Source: Acidobacteria bacterium Ga0077551 (lineage in GTDB: Bacteria > Pseudomonadota > Alphaproteobacteria > Caulobacterales > Hyphomonadaceae). From it: 64,000 bases of DNA. The position numbers and the translations under genes are program-made. The notes below the pieces were generated by a model that was not told the DNA's origin, did no database searches, and saw nothing but the letters and a program-made list of their open reading frames with translations. Location of the stretch: NCBI GenBank assembly GCA_001464545.1, contig LNFC01000012.1:1-64000 (forward strand), given 5' to 3'. Every line of letters begins with the position of its first letter. Positions within the stretch are counted from its first letter, which is position 1. This document shows positions 58,221 to 64,000 of the stretch, piece after piece.

Positions 58221-59192
58221 ATGGGCGAAGCCCCGCTCGTCATGTCCGGCGCGACCAAAAGATTTGGCGGCTTCACGGCGGTCAGCAACCTGTCGTTTGA
58301 AGTGCCCCAGGGCCAGATCATCGGCTTCCTCGGGCCGAACGGTGCGGGCAAGTCGACCAGTCTGCGGATGGCGCTGGGCGTGATGCAGCCGGATGAGGGC
58401 TCGGTTTCGCTGTTCGGCGCGGCGCCGGACATCAAGAACCTGCGGCGGGTGGGGTTCCTTCCGGAAGAGCGCGGCCTCTACAAGAAGATGACGGCGCGCG
58501 ACACGATCACCTATTTCGCGCGCCTCAAGGGCATGAGCGCGGCGGACGCGAAGGCGCGGGCCAACGAGCTGCTGGAGACGACCGGCCTCGGCGCGTTCAA
58601 GGCGTCGCGGATTTCCAAGCTGTCGAAGGGCATGGCGCAGAAGGTGCAGATCCTCTCGACGCTGGCGCACCGGCCGGATTTCCTCATCCTCGACGAGCCG
58701 TTCTCGGGCCTTGACCCGATGAACCAGCAGACACTGGAAGACCTGATCCGCGCCGAGCACAAGCGGGGCGCGACGATCCTGTTCTCGACGCACGTGATGG
58801 AACATGCCGAACGCCTCTGCGACGGGATCGTGATGCTGGCGCGCGGGCGCAAGGTTTTCGACGGCACGCTGGACGCGGCCTATGCGACGCTCGGACGGGG
58901 CGCGCGGATGGCCGTGGAACACGGGTTCGACCTTGCCGGGGCGCTGCGGCCGAAAGGCTTCGAGGCGCACCGGGCGGCGGACAAGGGGCCGGGCGATTCC
59001 TGGCGCGTGGCCTTGCCGCGCGGACTGGGCGCGCAGGACGTGCTGCGGGCGGCGCTGGAGACGGGCGCGCCGATTGTCGGCTTCCAGCCGGAGGAGGCGC
59101 GCCTCCGGGACGTGTTCGTCTCGCTGGTCGGCGAGGCAGAGGCGGCGGCGCTGGACGTGCCGGTGGCTGCGGACGTGGGGGAGGCCGCCTGA
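58221..59192 (+). CDS. ABC transporter ATP-binding protein (NatA-like)
   Basis: GFLGPNGAGKSTSLRMALGVM, KLSKGMAQKVQILSTLAHRPDFLILDEPFSGLDP. Confidence 0.93.
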   Translation: MGEAPLVMSGATKRFGGFTAVSNLSFEVPQGQIIGFLGPNGAGKSTSLRMALGVMQPDEGSVSLFGAAPDIKNLRRVGFLPEERGLYKKMTARDTITYFARLKGMSAADAKARANELLETTGLGAFKASRISKLSKGMAQKVQILSTLAHRPDFLILDEPFSGLDPMNQQTLEDLIRAEHKRGATILFSTHVMEHAERLCDGIVMLARGRKVFDGTLDAAYATLGRGARMAVEHGFDLAGALRPKGFEAHRAADKGPGDSWRVALPRGLGAQDVLRAALETGAPIVGFQPEEARLRDVFVSLVGEAEAAALDVPVAADVGEAA

Positions 59193-60568
59193 TGCGCAAC
59201 ATCTACCTGATCTTCCGGCGCGATTTCCTCGGCTATGTGAAGGCCTGGGGCTTCTGGCTGAGCCTCGCGGCGGTGCCGCTGTTCATCATCATCGGGGCGG
59301 CGTTCGGCTATTTCGCGGCGTCCTCCTCGCCGGTGCGCTATTACACCGTGGTCGAGCCGGGCAGCGTGATTTCCGAAGCGATCGATGCCGAGTTCCGGCG
59401 CAGCGAAGCGCGCGCGCTGGAGGAGTTCCAGTCCCTGTCGGGATCGGGCGAGGGCGTCCAGACGGACGCAGCAAGCGCGGCGGCGACGGCGCGTAAGTTC
59501 GTGGCGGTGCCGGCGCCGGCGGCGACGATCGACGAGCTGACGCCGTATCTGGACGGCGAGAAGAAAGTGGCGGGGCCAGGCGGGGAGAAGCCGCTGTTTG
59601 CGGCGCTGATCCTGTCGGAAGATGGCCGGACGCTGGAGTACTGGAGTTCGGACGTGAACGTCTCGGGCCTGCGCTTTTCGGCGGAGACGGCGATGCGCGA
59701 TCTTAGCCGCCGGGACGCGCTGGTGGCGGCGGGGCTCAGTTCCGATTTTCTGAAAACGGCGGATGAGGCTGCCGTGACGGTGGCAGAGTTCCGGCCGCGC
59801 GAAACGGCGGAGCAGGGGGCGGAAGTGACGACCGCCGACCGGGCGCCGGCGATTGTCGCGGTGGCGCTCGCCTACTTCCTCTGGCTGATGGTGTTCTCGA
59901 TCATCCAGTACCTGCTGATGGGCACGATCGAGGAACGCTCGAACAAGATTTTCGACACGCTGCTGACTTCGGTGAAGCTGCCGGAACTGCTGGCGGGCAA
60001 GCTGCTCGCGGTGTTTGCGGTGACCTCGACGATGATGCTGTCCTGGGGCCTGTTTGCCGGGGCGGGCGCAGCCTTCGGGGCAAGCCAGTCTCCCACGCTG
60101 ATGGAGATGATCCAGCCGTTCATTGCGGCGGCGTCGGATCCGGCGCTGATCATCCCGGCCCTGATCAGTTTCATGCTCGGCTATGTGCTCTATGGCGCGA
60201 TATTCATGGCGCTCGGCTCGCTGTGCGACACGATCCAGGAAGCGCAGACGCTGCTGAGCCCGATGATGATCCTCTTGATGCTGCCGATGTTCGCGATCTT
60301 CATCGCGTTCAACGATCCGGGCTCACCGGTGATCGACTATGCGAGCTGGGTGCCGCTGTTCACGCCGTTCCTATTGATCCTGCGCATGCCGTCCGATCCG
60401 CCGCTGTGGGAAATCCTCGCGCAGATGGCGCTGATGGCGGTGACCACCGCGCTGATCGTCTGGGGCGCGACCAAGGTCTACCGCGCCGGCGCCGTCCACG
60501 GCGCGGGCATCGGCGACCTGATGGGCATGATCAACGGCGCAATGGGGATGAAGCCGAAGGCGGGCTAG
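59192..60568 (+). CDS. ABC transporter permease (NatB-like, ABC-2 type)
   Basis: Start overlaps ATPase stop; six-TM ABC-2 pattern, IEERSNKIFDTLLTSVKLPELLAGKLLAVFAV. Confidence 0.92.
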   Translation: MRNIYLIFRRDFLGYVKAWGFWLSLAAVPLFIIIGAAFGYFAASSSPVRYYTVVEPGSVISEAIDAEFRRSEARALEEFQSLSGSGEGVQTDAASAAATARKFVAVPAPAATIDELTPYLDGEKKVAGPGGEKPLFAALILSEDGRTLEYWSSDVNVSGLRFSAETAMRDLSRRDALVAAGLSSDFLKTADEAAVTVAEFRPRETAEQGAEVTTADRAPAIVAVALAYFLWLMVFSIIQYLLMGTIEERSNKIFDTLLTSVKLPELLAGKLLAVFAVTSTMMLSWGLFAGAGAAFGASQSPTLMEMIQPFIAAASDPALIIPALISFMLGYVLYGAIFMALGSLCDTIQEAQTLLSPMMILLMLPMFAIFIAFNDPGSPVIDYASWVPLFTPFLLILRMPSDPPLWEILAQMALMAVTTALIVWGATKVYRAGAVHGAGIGDLMGMINGAMGMKPKAG

Positions 60569-60721
60569 GGTCTGCGGACTGTCTGGTCCGAGGGGGTCAA
60601 GCTTTCAAGGGCCGAAGATGGCCCGTTCCAGCCTGTCGGCAGCATGTTTTAGCCCGCAAATCCCAAGTCGGGATTTCATAGAAACGGCAAAGTCCGACCC
60701 GCCGCAAAATCTCCACTTGCA

Positions 60722-60775
60722 GCGCTAAGGATATTCGTTACGTAATACTATTACGTTTCGATTATCCTTGAGCGC
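60722..60775. promoter_or_regulatory. Long imperfect palindrome upstream of TonB siderophore receptor
   Basis: AAGGATATTCGTTACGTAATA-C-TATTACGTTTCGATTATCCTT: 18/21 arm positions complementary, extended by GCGCT/AGCGC. Confidence 0.6.
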
Positions 60776-61018
60776 CTTCATGACCTTGCATCCGAATTCA
60801 TCCGTCACAGTGCTGCGCCGATTTCGCGACGCCGGGCAAACGACGCTTCGCAATCATGACCTGAACAACCGCAAAGGCCGCCCCATCGCTTTGTAGCGTA
60901 AATTGCATGCACGGGGTCAAAACAGACGCAGAACGCGGCCGGTCGCGGACAACAAAGGCGCTGGTTGAGGGGCCGGCTACTCAAAAAACGAATTTTCAGA
61001 CTTGAGGGACAAACACCA

Positions 61019-63160
61019 ATGAAATCCAGATACGCTGCCTTGCTGTTTGCGGGGTGCACGACCCTAGCGCTTGCCCCGGTCTCAGCGCTTGCTCAGGGAA
61101 CGGAAGATTCCGAAGCACGGCAACAGACTGTAGTCGTGACCGGAACGCGTCAGGCTTATCAGGGCGAATTCGAAGTCCTTGATGTTCCGCAAGCCGACTT
61201 GGTGATTGATGCCGACGCCCTTCGCGACGCAGGCGTGCTGGATCTCAATCAGGCGCTGGATCTGTCGGCGTCGGTCGCCCGGCAGAACAACTTCGGCGGC
61301 CTGTGGAACAGCTTTGCTGTTCGCGGTTTCGTGGGCGATGAGAACCTTCCGAGCAACTACCTCGTCAACGGCTTCAATGCCGGGCGCGGTTTCGGCGGCC
61401 CACGCGATATCTCGGGCATCGAGAGCGTCGAAGTGCTCAAAGGCCCGCGCGCGGCTCTGTTCGGACGCGGCGAACCCGGCGGAACAGTCAACCTTGTGAC
61501 CAAGCGCCCGACTTTCGAAACCGCCGGCGAACTTAAAATCGCAGCTGGAAGCTTTGACTTCTACCGCGCCGATGCGGATTACACGAGCCCGCTTTCCGGA
61601 AATGCTGCCGTTCGCTTGACAGGCTTTTACGAAGATGCCGGCAGCTTCCGCGACACGGTCGAAACGCTCAAATACGGCGCAAGTCCGTCAATTGCTTTCA
61701 AGCTCGGTGGTTCCACCCAGTTGGTATATGAGGCGGAGTTCAGCCATCAGGAAATCCCTTTTGACCGCGGCGTACTCGCGATCAACGGCGAGCTCGGCCG
61801 CATTCCTGAGAGCCGCTTCCTGGGAGAGCCTGGTGACGGGCCGCTTGAAGCGGATGTGCTCGGCCACCAGCTCGAACTCCAGCATGACTTCAATGATGAC
61901 TGGAGCGGCCTCGTCGGATTGAACTACCGGGAAACGTCGCTTGAGGGAACGTCGACAGAGGCGGAGCTTGCCAATGGTCGACAGCGCCTGTTGGTCGACG
62001 GGCGCTCGCTTTCCCGTCAGCGGCGCAGCCGCGAGTATGACGCAACCTACACCGTTCTGCGGGGAGAAGTTACCGGGCGCTTCAATACAGGATCGATTCA
62101 GCACCGTATCATCGTAGGTGCCGATACCGATGAATTCGAAAACGACCAGGTTTTCCTTCGCTTCCGGCCTCCGACGAATGCTTCGAACCCGTCCGAGCAA
62201 GCCGCCAACATCATTGACGTTTTCAATCCCGTCTATGGCCGCTTCCCCCTTCCATCCTTCAGTCCACTGACAAACCGTGTCGAGACACAACGCTCAACCG
62301 GCGTCTTCCTCCAAGACCAGATAACACTGACTGACCGACTCGAAGTTCGCCTTGGGGGCCGATACGACGACTACGAACAGGAATTGCTGAACCGCGCCAA
62401 CGGCATCTCGAGCAAGCAGACAGAAAGCCAGTTCAGCCCACAGTTCGGCGCCGTCTACAAAGCTAGCGATATGGTTTCGGTCTATGCCGCCTATGGCGAG
62501 AATTTCCGGCCGCTTTCAGGGTCTGATTTTGCGGGAAATGCCTTTGATCCAAACTACTCGAAATCTCTCGAAGGCGGCTTGAAATTTGCGCTGCGAAATG
62601 GCGCCTTGATCGGTACTGTCAGCGCGTTTTCGATCGAGCAAGAAAACATCCTGACGGCAGACCCGGTCAATGCCGGTTTCTCCGTCTCGGCCGGCAAGGC
62701 TGAAAGCCAGGGCTTTGAGTTCGATCTCAGCGGCGAGATTGCAGACGGACTGACACTCTGGGCGTCGTATGCCTACGTTGATGCCCAGATCAGCAACGAC
62801 GTGCTCGATTTCAATTTTGCCTTGCCTATCGAGGCCGGTGACCGGCTGCTCAACATTCCCGAACAGTCCTTGAGCCTGCAACTGGTCAAGCAAGCTCAGC
62901 TGGCGTCTCGTCCGCTTTCCCTTGGAGCCGGGCTCCTGCATGTAGGTGAACGCTTGGGTGAAGCAGGTACGGACTTCGAACTGCCAGGCTATACTCTGGC
63001 AAGAGCCTTCGCGGCCTATGACCTCACCGGCGCGCTCACCCTGCGCGCCGAAGTCGATAACCTGTTCGACGAAACTTACTACACAAACTCCTTCTCGCAG
63101 TTGTGGGTTCAGCCCGGAACACCGCAAAGCTTCCGCATTTCGGCTGCCGTCAAGTTCTAG
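61019..63160 (+). CDS. TonB-dependent siderophore receptor family protein
   Basis: FAVRGFVGDENLPSNYLVNGFNAGRGFGGPRDISGIESVEVLKGPRAALFGRGEPGGTVNLVTKRP plug; C-terminal FRISAAVKF. Confidence 0.94.
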   Translation: MKSRYAALLFAGCTTLALAPVSALAQGTEDSEARQQTVVVTGTRQAYQGEFEVLDVPQADLVIDADALRDAGVLDLNQALDLSASVARQNNFGGLWNSFAVRGFVGDENLPSNYLVNGFNAGRGFGGPRDISGIESVEVLKGPRAALFGRGEPGGTVNLVTKRPTFETAGELKIAAGSFDFYRADADYTSPLSGNAAVRLTGFYEDAGSFRDTVETLKYGASPSIAFKLGGSTQLVYEAEFSHQEIPFDRGVLAINGELGRIPESRFLGEPGDGPLEADVLGHQLELQHDFNDDWSGLVGLNYRETSLEGTSTEAELANGRQRLLVDGRSLSRQRRSREYDATYTVLRGEVTGRFNTGSIQHRIIVGADTDEFENDQVFLRFRPPTNASNPSEQAANIIDVFNPVYGRFPLPSFSPLTNRVETQRSTGVFLQDQITLTDRLEVRLGGRYDDYEQELLNRANGISSKQTESQFSPQFGAVYKASDMVSVYAAYGENFRPLSGSDFAGNAFDPNYSKSLEGGLKFALRNGALIGTVSAFSIEQENILTADPVNAGFSVSAGKAESQGFEFDLSGEIADGLTLWASYAYVDAQISNDVLDFNFALPIEAGDRLLNIPEQSLSLQLVKQAQLASRPLSLGAGLLHVGERLGEAGTDFELPGYTLARAFAAYDLTGALTLRAEVDNLFDETYYTNSFSQLWVQPGTPQSFRISAAVKF

Positions 63161-63169
63161 GAGCAAGCC

Positions 63170-63892
63170 ATGGGGGAGTTTGCGCTTTCTGCTGACAGGT
63201 TGAGCGTCAAGCGCGGCGGTCTTCTGGCCCTTCGCGATGTAAGCTTTGAGGTTCGAGCCGGCGAAGTGTTCGCTTTGCTCGGAGGCAACGGCGCCGGCAA
63301 GTCGACGACGCTGCTGTCCTTTCTCGGGCTGCTGAAGCCAGAAGCGGGCGAAGCCCGGGTCCTGGGTCAATCCGCCCATGATAATGTCGCCGCTGCCCGG
63401 AAGCAGATTGCTTACCTCCCAGAGGCGGCGACCCTTTATCCGCACCTTTCAGCCGAGGAAAACATCTCCTATTTTCTGTCACTCGCCGGCCTGCGCAGGG
63501 ACAAGTCCGCCATAAATGCGGCCCTTGAGCGGGTCGCGCTCCAGCCTGCCGCAAGGGCCCAGCGAATGGAGCGCTATTCGAAAGGCATGCGCCAGAAGGT
63601 CGCCATCGCGCTGGCTCTTTTACGGGAAGCGCCGATCCTGCTCCTCGACGAACCGACATCCGGTCTCGACCCGATCGCAATCGACGACTTCAATATCCTG
63701 ATCGGGGATCTGGCACGGTCAGGATCGACCGTCCTGATGGTCACCCACGACGTCTATGGCGCTTGTCAGGTCGCCTCACGCATTGGACTTTTGCGAGCCG
63801 GCGAACTGGTGGGGGTCTTTGATGCGCCAGCCGACGGACGCATCGACACCGACGCCGTACATGCTGCCTTTGCGGGGCGCGCCGCCTCATGA
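63170..63892 (+). CDS. ABC transporter ATP-binding protein
   Basis: ALLGGNGAGKSTTLLSFLGLL, YSKGMRQKVAIALALLREAPILLLDEPTSGLDP. Confidence 0.93.
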   Translation: MGEFALSADRLSVKRGGLLALRDVSFEVRAGEVFALLGGNGAGKSTTLLSFLGLLKPEAGEARVLGQSAHDNVAAARKQIAYLPEAATLYPHLSAEENISYFLSLAGLRRDKSAINAALERVALQPAARAQRMERYSKGMRQKVAIALALLREAPILLLDEPTSGLDPIAIDDFNILIGDLARSGSTVLMVTHDVYGACQVASRIGLLRAGELVGVFDAPADGRIDTDAVHAAFAGRAAS

Positions 63893-64000
63893 GAACTATC
63901 CTCCTCGTCGCAGCCGACGAATGGCGGTTCTGGCGACGCTCACGCCTTGCCATGTTGGCACTTGGGCTTTTGCTCGTGCTTGTTGCGGCCTCTGCGACAC
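63889..64000 (+). CDS. N-terminus of a probable ABC-2/DUF3526-type permease (truncated by window end)
   Basis: ATGA overlap with ATPase; MRTILLVAADEWRFWRRSRLAMLALGLLLVLVAASAT. Confidence 0.65.
   Translation, partial: MRTILLVAADEWRFWRRSRLAMLALGLLLVLVAASAT

Overview
This 64 kb window is dense chromosomal DNA from an alphaproteobacterium. Gene content (lptC-lptA-lptB-rpoN, cmk-rpsA-ihfB, TIGR02300/DUF1150/DUF1178 families, aa3 oxidase subunit IV) suggests a Hyphomonas-like lineage, which is an inference. About 55 CDSs and one tRNA-Ala(GGC) are supported. I see no CRISPR array, prophage or intact IS element. Most of the window is housekeeping: glmM, cysQ, ilvA, aroA, cmk, rpsA, ihfB, mscL, secA, argJ, mutT, grxC, rpoN. 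The most interesting parts are: (1) a phosphorus-scavenging cluster (beta-propeller phytase, metallophosphoesterase, TonB-dependent receptor) with two 11-bp-phased Pho-box-like sites and a decayed receptor relic; (2) a zinc locus (ZIP transporter divergent from a DUF2796/ABC/FtsX-like/DUF3299 operon) with a palindromic Zur-like site; (3) two ~107-bp structured repeats flanking a cysK-like/Lrp gene pair, showing compensatory changes and supplying both genes' stop codons; (4) a paired beta-helix protein and diheme cytochrome (TIGR03805/TIGR03806 type) of unknown function; (5) leader hairpins predicted to sequester the Shine-Dalgarno of an Fe-alcohol dehydrogenase and of the beta-helix gene; (6) ribosomal protein S1 with an extra C-terminal HhH-like domain; (7) a ComF protein with an apparent internal deletion; (8) a ~54-bp dyad upstream of a TonB receptor/ABC-2 exporter locus. 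All calls come from reading the sequence; no database search was run.
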